Shown here: piece by piece, positions 11,032-20,452 of the stretch
Position numbering within the stretch: position 1 is the first letter of the stretch
Layout of the letters: the number at the start of each line of letters is the position of its first letter
Assembly: GCA_016197405.1 (NCBI GenBank)
Contig: JACPVR010000016.1
Location: 62,001-126,000, forward strand
Direction of reading: 5' to 3'
DNA: 64,000 nt
DNA from: Mycobacterium sp.
Lineage (GTDB): Bacteria > Actinomycetota > Actinomycetes > Mycobacteriales > Mycobacteriaceae
Position numbers and translations under genes: made by a program
The notes under the pieces: generated by a model
What the model was told of the DNA's origin: nothing
What the model saw: only the letters and a program-made list of their open reading frames with translations
The model's database searches: none

Positions 11032-13182
11032 ATGAGGGTCAATAACGGGAGCGGCGCGCCCGCCCTTGCTGGACCCGATATCCCCACCGAATTGGTCCGC
11101 ACCCTGCTGGGTTTTCTACGTAGCCGGCTGGGACTGGACACCGCGTGGTTGGCACGGTTTCGCGATGGCATGCAAGAGTTCGAGGTGCTCGACGGCGATG
11201 CCGAAGCGGTCGGCCTTTCGCCCAGCGAACGCGCGTCGCTGTCAGGGTCGTACTGCGTCCGCGTCATCGACGGTCGCCTGCCGGCGGTGATCCCCGACAC
11301 CTCGGCCAACCAGACGACAGCGGTCCTGCCGATCACGCACGAATGGAGCATGGGCGCCTACGTCGGCGTCCCGGTCCTCGGCCTGGACGGCTCGACGGTG
11401 GGCATGGTGTGTGCCGTGAGCCGCGAGGCCAAGCCCCACCTGGCCGATGTCGATCTACGTATCGTCAGGCACACCGCGGATCTCATCGGTGCATTGTTCT
11501 CCGCGGCGGCGCTCGGGCCCGACGCCACCTCCGAACAGCGCAAGGCCATTCGCCGAGTCGTTGCCGAACAGGATTTCGAGGTGGTCTTCCAGGCGGTCCA
11601 CTGCGTTGACAGTGGCAAGGTGCTGGCCGTCGAGGCGCTTGCGCGCTTTCCGTGTGAGCCGTTCCGTCCCGATGTCTTCCTCCGGCAGGCGGCTGTCCTG
11701 GGTCTGGACATCGAACTGGAAACGGCGATCGTCAAGCGGGTCTTCTCCTTGATGCCGGAGCTACCCGACGATTTGTGCGTGTCGATAAATGTCTCGCCGG
11801 CGGCGGTGGTGCGGTTGCCGTGGGCCCAGTTGCTCACCGATGTCGACCCGACCCGCGTCGTCCTGGAGATCACCGAACACGACGCCGTCCAGAACTACAG
11901 CGTTCTCGACGCCGCACTGGAGAAATGCCGGGCGCGGGGTATGCGAATTGCCGTCGACGATGTCGGCGCCGGTTTCTCCTCGTTCTCACACATCCTGGAA
12001 TTGGCCCCGGAATTCGTCAAGATCGATCAGTCGATAACCCGCAACATCGATGTCGACGAGGCCCGGCTCCGGCTGGCGCAGGCCATCGGCGAATTCGCCA
12101 GGCGGACCGGTTCCCGGGTGATCGCCGAAGGTGTCGAAACCCAGGGCGAATTGGACGCCATCGGCGCGGCCGGTATCACCCTGGCTCAGGGCTATCACCT
12201 CAGTCGGCCGAAACCGCATACGCACGGGTTCCCGGCCGCCGCCGTCACCGCGGCACTCCATGACGACGCGCTGCGCACCTTCGACCTGTTGGGGGAGCGG
12301 CGATTCGACCTGGCTCTGGCGCACTCGCCGATCGGGATGGCCGTGGTCGGTCTGGACGGGATGTTCCTGCGCACCAATCGCGCCCTGCGCGAGATGTTCG
12401 GTTTCGGCAAGCGGGCGATGGCCCAGATGTCGTTTCAGGAGATCACCCATCCCGACGACCTCGAGGCCGACCTGGCGCTGCTGGCGGAATGTCTTGAGGG
12501 CCGCCGGCGCTCGTACCGCATCGCCAAGCGGTTCTTCGCCGCGGACGGGCACATCGTGTGGTGCGACCTGACGGTGGCGCTGGTGACCGACTCCAAGGAG
12601 CAGCCCAGCTGTTTCGTCTCCCAGCTCGTCGATGTGACCGCCGCCCGTATCCGCGAGGCGGAACTGACCCGCCAGGCCGCCACCGACCCGCTGACCGAGA
12701 TCGCAAACCGGTCCGCCGCATGGAGCCGCCTTGAGCAGCTCCACACGGCCGACAACGGCTACGGCGTGCTGTTCTGCGATATCGAGCGGTTCAAATCCGT
12801 CAACGACCGCCGTGGCCACCATGCCGGCGACCAGCTTCTGGTCGAGGTGGCGCGACGCCTGCTCACCGCCGTCGACGGCGGGGACCTGGTCGCCCGTTGG
12901 GGCGGTGACGAATTCCTGGTGATCACCGACGCCGTCACCGACGAGGAACTGGCGGTGACGGCGGCCCGTATCACCGATCAGTTCGACAGCACCCCGATCC
13001 CGTTGGCCGACGGCACGTCGGTACCGGTCGCACTGACGATCGGTTTCGCCGGGCATCGCCCCGGTGACGGCCGATCGATCGACATGATGCTCGACGCAGC
13101 CGACCAGGCGATGTACGAGCAGCGGCGCAGCCGAACGGGCGCCAAACGGCGGCGGGCGGACCGGGTGCGGGCGTTTCACTGA
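11032..13182 (+). CDS. Cyclic-di-GMP turnover protein, GAF-EAL-PAS-GGDEF
   Basis: The 716-residue soluble sensor protein joins both cyclic-di-GMP activities. GAF-like domain about residues 15-160; EAL phosphodiesterase about 165-405 with E201-A-L, SINVSP, LEITEHD, DDVGAGFSS, KIDQS and AEGVET all kept; PAS about 425-545; GGDEF cyclase about 550-710 with an intact GGDEF at 624-628. The product-inhibition I-site (RxxD before WGGDEF) reads DGGD, so feedback binding there is probably lost. The order EAL before GGDEF differs from the well-studied mycobacterial GAF-GGDEF-EAL enzyme. Both catalytic motifs look active; net direction cannot be told from sequence. No membrane segment is seen. Confidence 0.9.
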   Translation: MRVNNGSGAPALAGPDIPTELVRTLLGFLRSRLGLDTAWLARFRDGMQEFEVLDGDAEAVGLSPSERASLSGSYCVRVIDGRLPAVIPDTSANQTTAVLPITHEWSMGAYVGVPVLGLDGSTVGMVCAVSREAKPHLADVDLRIVRHTADLIGALFSAAALGPDATSEQRKAIRRVVAEQDFEVVFQAVHCVDSGKVLAVEALARFPCEPFRPDVFLRQAAVLGLDIELETAIVKRVFSLMPELPDDLCVSINVSPAAVVRLPWAQLLTDVDPTRVVLEITEHDAVQNYSVLDAALEKCRARGMRIAVDDVGAGFSSFSHILELAPEFVKIDQSITRNIDVDEARLRLAQAIGEFARRTGSRVIAEGVETQGELDAIGAAGITLAQGYHLSRPKPHTHGFPAAAVTAALHDDALRTFDLLGERRFDLALAHSPIGMAVVGLDGMFLRTNRALREMFGFGKRAMAQMSFQEITHPDDLEADLALLAECLEGRRRSYRIAKRFFAADGHIVWCDLTVALVTDSKEQPSCFVSQLVDVTAARIREAELTRQAATDPLTEIANRSAAWSRLEQLHTADNGYGVLFCDIERFKSVNDRRGHHAGDQLLVEVARRLLTAVDGGDLVARWGGDEFLVITDAVTDEELAVTAARITDQFDSTPIPLADGTSVPVALTIGFAGHRPGDGRSIDMMLDAADQAMYEQRRSRTGAKRRRADRVRAFH

Positions 13183-13218
13183 GACCGCGGACGACGCACC
13201 GGTCCTGTGCCGTCTCAG
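13179..13218. terminator. Hairpin between convergent GGDEF/EAL gene and esterase gene
   Basis: CTGAGAC (13179-13185) pairs with GTCTCAG (13212-13218). Each arm contains the stop codon of one of the two convergent genes. The 26-nt loop is GC-rich and can fold further. Likely a bidirectional terminator, without T tract. Confidence 0.45.
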
Positions 13219-14177
13219 GGGTGCAGTGCGGCGCGCAATGCTGCCAGTCCGCGGTTGGTCGCCTCGGTGGCAACCGGCGAGGCAAGAGCCAGGCTGACGT
13301 ATCCGTGCACCATCGTCGGCTCATTGGTGTGGGTGACCGCGACGCCGGCCGCATCCAGCAGTTCGGCGTATTTCGCGCCGTCATCGCGTAGCGGATCGTG
13401 TTCGGCGGTACCGATGAACGCCGGAGGCAAGCCGGACAGCGACTCCGCGTTGGCCGGGGCCAGCGTCGTGGGCAGGCTCGACGGGTCACCGAAATCCAGA
13501 TCGGAGACATACCAGGTGAGGAATGCGGCGCTGACGTCGGCGTTGAGCATCGGCGCGTCGGCGTTCTCGGCGAACGACGGCAACGACATGTCACCCACCA
13601 CGATGGGATACCACAGCAGCTGGAACACCAGGGCGGGCCCGCCGTTGTCGCGGGCCAGCAGCGCCACCACTGCCGCCAGGTTGCCACCCGCCGAATCACC
13701 GGCCACGGCAATGCGATTCGGGTCCCCGCCGAGCTCACCGGCATGCTCGCCGACCCACCTCAGCGCCGCCCACGCGTCGTCGACTCCCTGCGGGAACGGG
13801 TGTTCGGGAGCCAACCGGTAGTCCACCGACACCACGATGGCCTCGGCCCCGACGGCATGCGCACGGGCGACGTGGTCATGGGTGTCCAGATCGCCGATGG
13901 CCCAGCCGCCGCCGTGGTAGAAGACCACCACCGGCAGGTCGTCGTGCTGGTCGATCGGGGGCCAGTAGATCCGCACCGGGATATCGGCGATCTCGCCGTA
14001 GCCGATGGTGCGCTCCTCGATGCGCATCTGCGGCAGCATCGAGGCGGGCGGTCGAACTGCGCGCAGCTTCTCCCTGGCGTACTCGACACCGTCGTCGACG
14101 GTGAATTCCAGCGGCACGGCGTCCAGCAACGCCTTGAGGTTGGGGTCGATTCCGGGGCGCGTGGGGGTTTCGGTCAT
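13215..14177 (-). CDS. Alpha/beta hydrolase, HSL-type carboxylesterase (NlhH/LipI-like)
   Basis: The 320-residue esterase belongs to the hormone-sensitive-lipase family. The oxyanion-hole motif HGGGW starts at residue 88, the nucleophile Ser162 sits in GDSAGG, and Asp261 (HDPL) and His291 (VHGY) complete the triad. There is no signal peptide, so it is likely cytosolic. Start: ATG 14177 (MTETPTRPG) is preferred to upstream codons because a TAAGGT -10 lies exactly 7 nt before it. In M. tuberculosis the paralogues nlhH and lipI occupy this place beside the YhhN gene and priA; which of the two this matches is not settled here. Confidence 0.92.
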   Translation of the reverse strand: MTETPTRPGIDPNLKALLDAVPLEFTVDDGVEYAREKLRAVRPPASMLPQMRIEERTIGYGEIADIPVRIYWPPIDQHDDLPVVVFYHGGGWAIGDLDTHDHVARAHAVGAEAIVVSVDYRLAPEHPFPQGVDDAWAALRWVGEHAGELGGDPNRIAVAGDSAGGNLAAVVALLARDNGGPALVFQLLWYPIVVGDMSLPSFAENADAPMLNADVSAAFLTWYVSDLDFGDPSSLPTTLAPANAESLSGLPPAFIGTAEHDPLRDDGAKYAELLDAAGVAVTHTNEPTMVHGYVSLALASPVATEATNRGLAALRAALHP

Positions 14178-14184
14178 GGATCCC

Positions 14185-14190
14185 ACCTTA
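14185..14190 (-). promoter_or_regulatory. -10 hexamer of leaderless esterase gene
   Basis: On the minus strand TAAGGT is followed by a 7-nt spacer and ATG at 14177, the leaderless arrangement. It faces away from the divergent -10 at 14241-14246, about 50 bp apart. Confidence 0.55.
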
Positions 14191-14240
14191 GGCAGCCGTC
14201 GTCCGGGGGGATCTGATTGCTCGCCGATGCGCCCCTCGTC

Positions 14241-14246
14241 TAGGTT
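14241..14246 (+). promoter_or_regulatory. -10 hexamer of leaderless YhhN-family gene
   Basis: TAGGTT is followed by a 7-nt spacer and the ATG at 14254. No Shine-Dalgarno sequence precedes this ATG. This supports the 14254 start over longer open-frame options. Confidence 0.55.
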
Positions 14247-14253
14247 CCACCCC

Positions 14254-14976
14254 ATGACGGTGACGAACACATCCGCCCGGACCCGGTTGCGGTCCCGGTT
14301 GTGGGTGGCCGGGGCCGTTGCCGGCGCCGGTTACGGCGGCTGGCTCATCATCGTCGCGCTGGGGCTGCCCGCCGGTGCGGCGCTGACCGGTCAGTTCGCC
14401 GGACAGCCCGCCGTCAAGGCGTCGATGGCGCTGCTGCTGGCCGCGGCGGCGTGGTGTCACCCCGTCGTCCGGGAGCGTCGATGGCTGCTCGGGGCGTTGC
14501 TGTTCTCGGCGGTAGGGGATTTCCTGCTCGCGATGCCGTGGTGGGAGCCGTCGTTCGTCGGTGGGCTGGGCGGCTTCCTGGTCGCCCATCTGTGTTATCT
14601 GGCGGCCCTGCTACCGCTGGCCGCGCCGTCGAGGAGCCGGGTGATCGCGGCCGCCGTCGTCATCGTCGCGTGTGTGGTGCTGCTGGTCTGGTTCTGGCCG
14701 CATCTGGCCGCGGCGCAGCTGACCATCCCGGTGACGGTGTACATCGCGGTGCTGGGGGCGATGGTGTGCGCGGCGCTGCTGGCCAGGCTGCCGACACCGT
14801 GGACGGCGCTGGGCGCGGTGTGCTTCGCCGTCTCCGACGCCATGATCGGGATCAGCGAGTTCGTCCGTGGCGATCAGCTGCTGGCGGTGCCGATCTGGTG
14901 GGCGTACGCGATCTCGCAGGTGCTGATCACCGCCGGGTTCTTCTTCGGGCGCGACCGTGTCGGGGAACAGGCCTAG
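14254..14976 (+). CDS. YhhN-family membrane protein (lysoplasmalogenase-like)
   Basis: The 240-residue integral membrane protein has about eight hydrophobic helices separated by very short loops and belongs to the YhhN/TMEM86 family, whose animal members hydrolyse lysoplasmalogen. Family-typical acidic/polar membrane residues are visible in [21 protein letters not shown] and [10 protein letters not shown]. Bacterial substrates are not established. The start is set by the -10 box 7 nt upstream. It is the M. tuberculosis Rv1401 counterpart by position, divergent from the esterase and followed by priA. Confidence 0.85.
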   Translation: MTVTNTSARTRLRSRLWVAGAVAGAGYGGWLIIVALGLPAGAALTGQFAGQPAVKASMALLLAAAAWCHPVVRERRWLLGALLFSAVGDFLLAMPWWEPSFVGGLGGFLVAHLCYLAALLPLAAPSRSRVIAAAVVIVACVVLLVWFWPHLAAAQLTIPVTVYIAVLGAMVCAALLARLPTPWTALGAVCFAVSDAMIGISEFVRGDQLLAVPIWWAYAISQVLITAGFFFGRDRVGEQA

Positions 14977-14979
14977 GTT
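14974..14979 (+). promoter_or_regulatory. Candidate -10 hexamer for priA
   Basis: TAGGTT overlaps the stop codon of the YhhN gene and would start transcription near 14986, giving a leader of about 35 nt with the GAGGAG ribosome binding site at 15011-15016. Confidence 0.4.
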
Positions 14980-15021
14980 GGCGGCACGGGCGCACCGGGC
15001 GCGCCGGGCCGAGGAGAATTC

Positions 15022-17100
15022 ATGACCGAACCGATGCTGGCCGTACCGGTGCGGGCAGCTCGGAGCGCGGTCGCCACCACCAAACGCACCGCCGAACACG
15101 AGCCCATCGCCCGAGTGCTGCCGATGCTCACCGTGCCGCATCTTGACCGTGAGTTCGACTATCTGGTCACGCCAGAACAGTCCGACGACGCCCAGCCCGG
15201 TGTGCGGGTGCGGGTCCGGTTCCACGGCCGTCTGGTCGACGCCTTCGTGCTGGAGCGCCGATCGGAGACCGATCACGAGGGCAAACTGGGCTGGCTGGAC
15301 CGGGTGATCTCGGCGGAACCCGTGCTCACCCCGGATATCCGCAGGCTCGCCGATGCTGTCGCCGCCCGCTACGCCGGTACCCGGGCCGACGTGTTGCGGC
15401 TCGCCATACCGCCGCGGCACGCCAAGGTCGAACGCGAAACACCAACGGCGCCAACGATCACCGAGCTGGATCGACTGCCCGCGCCCGACCCTGCCGGCTG
15501 GGCCGAGTACGGCCGGGGTACCCAGTTCCTGACCGCGCTGGCCGAAGGCCGGGCCGCGCGCGCCGTCTGGCAGGCGCTGCCCGGTGAACAGTGGACCGAG
15601 CGGATCGCCGAGGCCGCCGCGGCCACGCTCAGCGGCGGACGCAGCGCGCTGGTCATCGTGCCCGATCAGCGCGATATCGATGCCGTCCACGCCGCGGCCG
15701 TGGCGCACTGTGGGGCCGACGGCGTGGTGGCGCTGTCGGCCGGTTTGGGCCCGGCGGCGCGCTACCGGCGCTGGCTCACGGTGTTGCGCGGTACGGCGCG
15801 GCTGGTGATCGGCACCCGCAGCGCGGTATTCGCTCCGCTGGCCAACCTCGGACTGGTCATGGTGTGGGACGACGGTGACGACACCCTGGCCGAACCGCGG
15901 GCGCCCTACCCGCACACCCGTGAAGTCGCCATGCTGCGGGCACATCAGCTGCGCTGCGCCGCGGTGATCGGCGGCTATGCACGCACCGCCGAAGCCCAGG
16001 CCCTGGTGCGCAGCGGGTGGGCGCATGACCTGGTGGCCGCCCGGCCGGTGGTGCGGGCCCGGGCGCCGCGCGTCGTCGCGCTCGACGACGGGGGTTTCGA
16101 GCAGGAACGCGACCCCGCGGCCCGCACCGCCCGGCTGCCGTCGTTGGCGCTGCGCGCCGCCCGGTCGGCACTACAGGCCGACGCGCCGGTGCTGGTGCAG
16201 GTACCGCGCCGGGGCTATGTGCCGTCGCTGGCCTGTGCGAAGTGCCGTACCGTCGCGCGCTGCCGGCATTGCACCGGTCCGCTGTCGCTGACCGGATCAC
16301 AGGCCGAGTCCGGGGGCGTCGCGGTGTGCCGGTGGTGTGGTCGCGCCGACACCGCGCTGCGCTGCGCCCGGTGCGGGTCGGATTCGGTGCGGGCGGTGGT
16401 GGTGGGCGCGCGCCGCACCGCGGAGGAACTCGGCCGCGCCTTCCCCGGCACCTCGGTCATCACCTCGTCGGGGGAGTCGATGGTCTCCGACATCGCCGGT
16501 GGGGCCGCGCTGGTGGTCGCCACGCCCGGTGCCGAACCGGCCGCACCACATGGTTACGGGGCGGCGCTGCTGCTGGACAGCTGGGCGCTGCTGGGCCGTC
16601 AGGACCTGCGCGCCGCCGAGGACACCCTGCGGCGCTGGCTGGCCGCATCGGCACTGGTGCGCCCGCGCGTCGACGGTGGTGTGGTCGCGGTGGTGGCCGA
16701 GGCCGCCATCCCTACTGTGCAGGCCCTGATCCGCTGGGATCCGGTCGGGCACGCCGATTCCGAACTGGCCGGCCGGGCCGAGGTCGCGTTGCCGCCGTGC
16801 GTGCACCTTGCCGCGCTCGACGGCACCACCGAGGCGGTGGCGGCGCTACTGGCCGCCGCGGGTCTGCCGGAGCTCGGCGAGGCGACCGCGGATATCCTCG
16901 GCCCCGTCGACCTGCCGCCCGGCGTGCGCAGGCCGGCCGGTATCGAGCCCGGTGTGGAGGTCATCCGGATGCTGGTGCGTGTCGATCGCGACGACGGGCT
17001 GGCGCTGGCGGCCGCGCTGCGCCGGGCCTCCGGTGTGCTCAGCGCCCGACGCGAGCACCCGCCGGTTCGAGTCCAGATCGACCCGTTGCACATAGGGTAA
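15022..17100 (+). CDS. priA: PriA-like primosomal protein N', helicase motifs degenerate
   Basis: PriA recognises stalled forks and reloads the replisome. The 692 residues keep the N-terminal 3'-DNA-binding domain and the zinc-binding region (CAKCRTVARCRHC, then CRWCGRADTALRCARC). The helicase motifs are lost: the expected Walker A GSGKT position reads QALPGEQWTERIAEA, and the DEEH box reads DDGD in MVWDDGDDT. This agrees with the known actinobacterial PriA group thought to lack helicase activity. ATG follows GAGGAG by 5 nt. A membrane-protein gene follows 29 nt downstream. Confidence 0.9.
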   Translation: MTEPMLAVPVRAARSAVATTKRTAEHEPIARVLPMLTVPHLDREFDYLVTPEQSDDAQPGVRVRVRFHGRLVDAFVLERRSETDHEGKLGWLDRVISAEPVLTPDIRRLADAVAARYAGTRADVLRLAIPPRHAKVERETPTAPTITELDRLPAPDPAGWAEYGRGTQFLTALAEGRAARAVWQALPGEQWTERIAEAAAATLSGGRSALVIVPDQRDIDAVHAAAVAHCGADGVVALSAGLGPAARYRRWLTVLRGTARLVIGTRSAVFAPLANLGLVMVWDDGDDTLAEPRAPYPHTREVAMLRAHQLRCAAVIGGYARTAEAQALVRSGWAHDLVAARPVVRARAPRVVALDDGGFEQERDPAARTARLPSLALRAARSALQADAPVLVQVPRRGYVPSLACAKCRTVARCRHCTGPLSLTGSQAESGGVAVCRWCGRADTALRCARCGSDSVRAVVVGARRTAEELGRAFPGTSVITSSGESMVSDIAGGAALVVATPGAEPAAPHGYGAALLLDSWALLGRQDLRAAEDTLRRWLAASALVRPRVDGGVVAVVAEAAIPTVQALIRWDPVGHADSELAGRAEVALPPCVHLAALDGTTEAVAALLAAAGLPELGEATADILGPVDLPPGVRRPAGIEPGVEVIRMLVRVDRDDGLALAAALRRASGVLSARREHPPVRVQIDPLHIG

Positions 17101-17129
17101 GCACAGCATTCGTCAGGGGAAGGCGTGCA

Positions 17130-18947
17130 ATGGCGTGGTTCGGTAGATCGGTCCGATGGCTGATCACGTTGGCGCTCATCGGTTTTGCGGTGCTGTGGCC
17201 GGTATTCCTGGTCGGAACCTCCACCGCCGGGCCGGCCAGTGACCCGGTCACGTTCGGGCACTATCAGGCCGATTTCCGCATCGATTCCGACGGCAACCTC
17301 GAGGCCACCGAGACCATCAGCGCGCAATTCCCGTCCGGACGGCACGGTTTGTTCCGGTTCTGGGATGTCGCCAACCGCAATTACCCCGGTGTCCGTCAGC
17401 AACCCACCGTGACCTCGATCCTCGTCGACGGCAACCCCATCCCGTACGAGATGACCTGGCGCGAGGGCGACCGGTTCCGGGTGGCCAAGATCGGCGACCC
17501 GGATCGCTACATCGATCCCGGCACCCACGTCTTCGAGATCCGCTACACCATCCCCGGGGTGCTCGACCCGGGCGGCAGCGGGTCGGAGAAGGAGTTCGCC
17601 TCCACCACCGGCGATCCGAACACCCAGTCGGTCTTCTACTGGAATGTGGTCCCACCGGGCTGGGACAACGAGATCTACCGCGTCGACGTCACCGTCACCA
17701 CCCCCGCCGAGATCACCGGACTGAGTTGTTCGATCGGTACCGGCGTGGGGCGGGCCTGCCAGGACCTCACCTACAGCGGCACCACGGCGACCGTGAAGGC
17801 CGCGATGCTGGACCCACGGACCCCGGTGACCGTACGGCTCGGCGTCGACATGCCGACCCCGCCGCGCGCGGAGCTGCCCTGGTCCTATCGCTGGGACACC
17901 GTGCTGGGGCGCAGCCTCGACGGGCTGGTCTGGGTGGGTGCGCTGACGGTCGCCGCGATCGTGGGAGCGGTACTGCTGTACCGGTCCACGGTCGAGACGC
18001 CGCCGGGCTTCCCGCTGCAGTACGCCCCGCCGCCGGGGATCGGGCCGGCGCAGGCGGAGTACATCCGGACCGAGTCGGTCGGCAAGCATGCACTCACCGC
18101 GACACTGTTCTACCTGGCCGACCGCGGCATGATCGAGATGCGCCAGACCGGCGACAAGAATTGGAGTCTGGAAGGCAAGGTCCGTCGTGACGAGTGGGCT
18201 CAGCTGGACCGCGTCAGCCAACAGGTCGGTTCGGCGTTGCGGATCAACCAGCCCGGGGCCGAGTTCAATGCCAACGGCACGGCAAGTTCCGGCAAGAAGC
18301 TCAGCACGGCCAAGACCGATCTGAGCGCCGAGGCCGGCAAGTGGGCCTTCGACGACGGCCTGATGGTCAAACGGCGCTCTGAATTGTGGGTGCGCGTCGC
18401 CAACATCGTCGCGCTCGTACTCGCCGCGCTGGCCGCGTTCGGGTGGGTCTTCCCGACGACCATCTGGGTGTTGCCGTTCGCGGCGTTCTTCTTCTTGTCG
18501 GCCAAGTCCTGGTCCGCCGGGGTCGGTATGCGACGCACACCGGCCGGGCGGGAGTTGTGGTCGCAGGTCGGTGGTTTTCACCGCATGCTGGTCACCGATT
18601 CCGCCGAGGCGCGTTTCGACTTCGCCGCCCGCAAAGACCTCTATGCCGCCTACCTGCCGTTCGCGGTCGCCGGCGGGGCGGCGGCGCTGTGGGCCGCCAA
18701 ATATCAAGCGGCCACCGGTTCGGTTGCACCGCAACCTGATTGGTACCAATCATCGGATTCATCGTCGGGCTTCTACGGCAGCAGTTCCGGCGCATCCAGT
18801 TTCGACAGTTTCGAATCGGCGTTGTCCTCCTCGATCGGTGCCTACACCGCGTCGCAGGCGTCATCGAGCAGCAGCGGTGGCGGCAGCAGCGGTGGAGGCG
18901 GCGGTGGCGGGGGCGGCGGTGGCGGCGGAGGAGGCGGCTCATGGTGA
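17130..18947 (+). CDS. DUF2207 membrane protein with Gly-rich tail
   Basis: The 605-residue protein has an N-terminal hydrophobic anchor or signal (WLITLALIGFAVLWPVFLVG), a large extracytoplasmic DUF2207 beta domain (about residues 45-250), a transmembrane helix near 268-290 (VWVGALTVAAIVGAVLLY), a cytoplasmic stretch, and two more helices near 425-465. The C-terminal ~80 residues are Ser-rich, ending in about 16 consecutive glycines followed by Ser-Trp, a tail seen in DUF2207 and TPM-domain proteins. The start is the first ATG after priA with GGGGAAGG upstream. It overlaps lemA by 7 nt, so the two probably work together at the membrane. Molecular function is unknown. Confidence 0.85.
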   Translation: MAWFGRSVRWLITLALIGFAVLWPVFLVGTSTAGPASDPVTFGHYQADFRIDSDGNLEATETISAQFPSGRHGLFRFWDVANRNYPGVRQQPTVTSILVDGNPIPYEMTWREGDRFRVAKIGDPDRYIDPGTHVFEIRYTIPGVLDPGGSGSEKEFASTTGDPNTQSVFYWNVVPPGWDNEIYRVDVTVTTPAEITGLSCSIGTGVGRACQDLTYSGTTATVKAAMLDPRTPVTVRLGVDMPTPPRAELPWSYRWDTVLGRSLDGLVWVGALTVAAIVGAVLLYRSTVETPPGFPLQYAPPPGIGPAQAEYIRTESVGKHALTATLFYLADRGMIEMRQTGDKNWSLEGKVRRDEWAQLDRVSQQVGSALRINQPGAEFNANGTASSGKKLSTAKTDLSAEAGKWAFDDGLMVKRRSELWVRVANIVALVLAALAAFGWVFPTTIWVLPFAAFFFLSAKSWSAGVGMRRTPAGRELWSQVGGFHRMLVTDSAEARFDFAARKDLYAAYLPFAVAGGAAALWAAKYQAATGSVAPQPDWYQSSDSSSGFYGSSSGASSFDSFESALSSSIGAYTASQASSSSSGGGSSGGGGGGGGGGGGGGGGSW

Positions 18948-19477
18948 GGTTTCTGCTGATAGTGGTGCTGCTGATCGCGGTCGCGGTGCTGCTGGTATTC
19001 GTGCTCGGCTACAACAAGGTTCGGTCCGCCGACGTCCGGGTGGCCGAGGCGCTGGGCGGTATCGACGTGGAACTGACCCGGCGGGCATCACTGATACCCA
19101 GTCTGGTCAGTGCGGTGAGCGCCTTTGCGGCCCACGAGAAATCCGTCCTCGACCACGTCACCGACGCGCGCGCCGCCCTGACCGCCGCGACGGGCGGCAA
19201 GTCGGTCGCTCAGCGCAGTGCCGCCGAGCAGCAGTTCGACACCGCCCTGGGGCAGGTGCTGGCGCTCGGTCAGTCCTACCCGCAGCTCAATTCGTCGAAC
19301 AACTTCCTCGACCTGCAACGCAACCTGACCGACACCGAGAACAAGCTGGCATTCGCCCGGCAGTACTACAACGATGCGGTGGCGACGGTGAACAAGCTGG
19401 TCACCACGATCCCGTGGATGTTCGTGGCCGGCGCTGCCGGCGTCAGCGAGCGCGAGTACTACCAGACGCCGCGCTGA
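18941..19477 (+). CDS. lemA: LemA family protein
   Basis: The 178-residue protein has one N-terminal transmembrane helix (FLLIVVLLIAVAVLLVFVLG) and a four-helix LemA domain: RSADVRVAEALGGIDVELTRR, IPSLVSAVSAFA, YPQLNSSNNFLDLQRNLTDTE and ARQYYNDAVATVN are typical. The ATG at 18941 overlaps the DUF2207 stop (ATGGTGA); GTG at 18944 is an alternative start. LemA genes often sit next to DUF2207 or TPM-domain genes. The biochemical role is not established. Confidence 0.9.
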   Translation: MVRFLLIVVLLIAVAVLLVFVLGYNKVRSADVRVAEALGGIDVELTRRASLIPSLVSAVSAFAAHEKSVLDHVTDARAALTAATGGKSVAQRSAAEQQFDTALGQVLALGQSYPQLNSSNNFLDLQRNLTDTENKLAFARQYYNDAVATVNKLVTTIPWMFVAGAAGVSEREYYQTPR

Positions 19478-19507
19478 GGCTGCCGCGGGCCGGCGGATCC
19501 CGATATC

Positions 19508-19513
19508 TAGACT
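19508..19513 (+). promoter_or_regulatory. -10 hexamer of leaderless fmt
   Basis: TAGACT lies 6 nt before the fmt ATG at 19520. No ribosome binding site is present between them. This predicts a leaderless transcript for the fmt-rsmB pair. Confidence 0.55.
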
Positions 19514-19519
19514 GTCGGG

Positions 19520-20452
19520 ATGCGTTTGGTGTTTGCCGGTACTCCGGAGCCGGCCCTGCCGGCGCTTCGTCGGCTCATCGCCTCGCCCCGCCACGAGGTC
19601 GTCGCGGTGCTCACCCGGCCCGATGCGGTGTCGGGCCGCCGCGGCAAGCCCACCGCGTCACCGGTCGCCCAACTGGCCGAGGAACACGGCATCACCGTCT
19701 TGAAGCCGGCCCGGCCCAACACCGCGGAATTCGTCGACGAGTTGACCGCGCTCGCGCCCGACTGCTGCCCGGTGGTCGCCTATGGCGCCCTGCTGGGCGC
19801 GGATCTGCTCGCCGTGCCGCCACGCGGCTGGATCAATCTGCACTTCTCGCTGCTGCCCGCCTGGCGTGGGGCGGCGCCGGTGCAGGCCGCCATCGCCGCG
19901 GGTGACACCGTAACCGGCGCAACCACCTTCGAGATCGAACCCGCGCTGGACTCCGGGCCGGTGTACGGCGTCGTCACCGAGACGGTGCGGCCGACCGACA
20001 CCGCAGGCGATCTGCTCGACCGTCTTGCCGTCTCCGGCGCGGTTCTGTTGGAGAGCACCCTCGACGGTGTCGAAGACGGTGCGCTGAGCCCGGTTCCACA
20101 ACGCGCCGACGGTGTCAGCATCGCTCCCAAGATCACCGTCGAGGAGGCCCGGGTGCGCTGGGAACTTCCCGCACATGCCGTCGACCGGCGAATCCGCGCC
20201 GTCATTCCCAACCCGGGCGCCTGGACCATGATCGGCGATCTGCGGGTCAAGCTGGGACCGGTGACCCCGCTGCCCGAGGCCGACGGCCAGGCCCTGGCAC
20301 CGGGCGAGATCCGGGTCGAACGGAATCGTGTTCTGGTTGGAACAGGCTCGACGCCAGTGCAATTGGGGAATGTGCAACCTCCGGGAAAGAAGCTTATGAA
20401 TGCCGCTGACTGGGCGCGCGGCGCCCGCCTCGACACTGTCCGGGCATCATGA
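19520..20452 (+). CDS. fmt: Methionyl-tRNA formyltransferase
   Basis: It formylates initiator Met-tRNA using 10-formyl-THF. The 310 residues are the normal length. The N-terminal formyltransferase domain shows [18 protein letters not shown], the catalytic-site segment [21 protein letters not shown] with its Asn/His, and [16 protein letters not shown]. The C-terminal OB-like domain begins near residue 200. The stop overlaps the rsmB start (ATGA), so translation is coupled. Confidence 0.97.
   Translation: MRLVFAGTPEPALPALRRLIASPRHEVVAVLTRPDAVSGRRGKPTASPVAQLAEEHGITVLKPARPNTAEFVDELTALAPDCCPVVAYGALLGADLLAVPPRGWINLHFSLLPAWRGAAPVQAAIAAGDTVTGATTFEIEPALDSGPVYGVVTETVRPTDTAGDLLDRLAVSGAVLLESTLDGVEDGALSPVPQRADGVSIAPKITVEEARVRWELPAHAVDRRIRAVIPNPGAWTMIGDLRVKLGPVTPLPEADGQALAPGEIRVERNRVLVGTGSTPVQLGNVQPPGKKLMNAADWARGARLDTVRAS

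Noticed and set aside
16242..17129. 888-base in-frame upstream extension of the DUF2207 protein
   Set aside because: It lies wholly inside priA in another frame and is Arg/Gly-rich; the protein with its N-terminal anchor begins at 17130.
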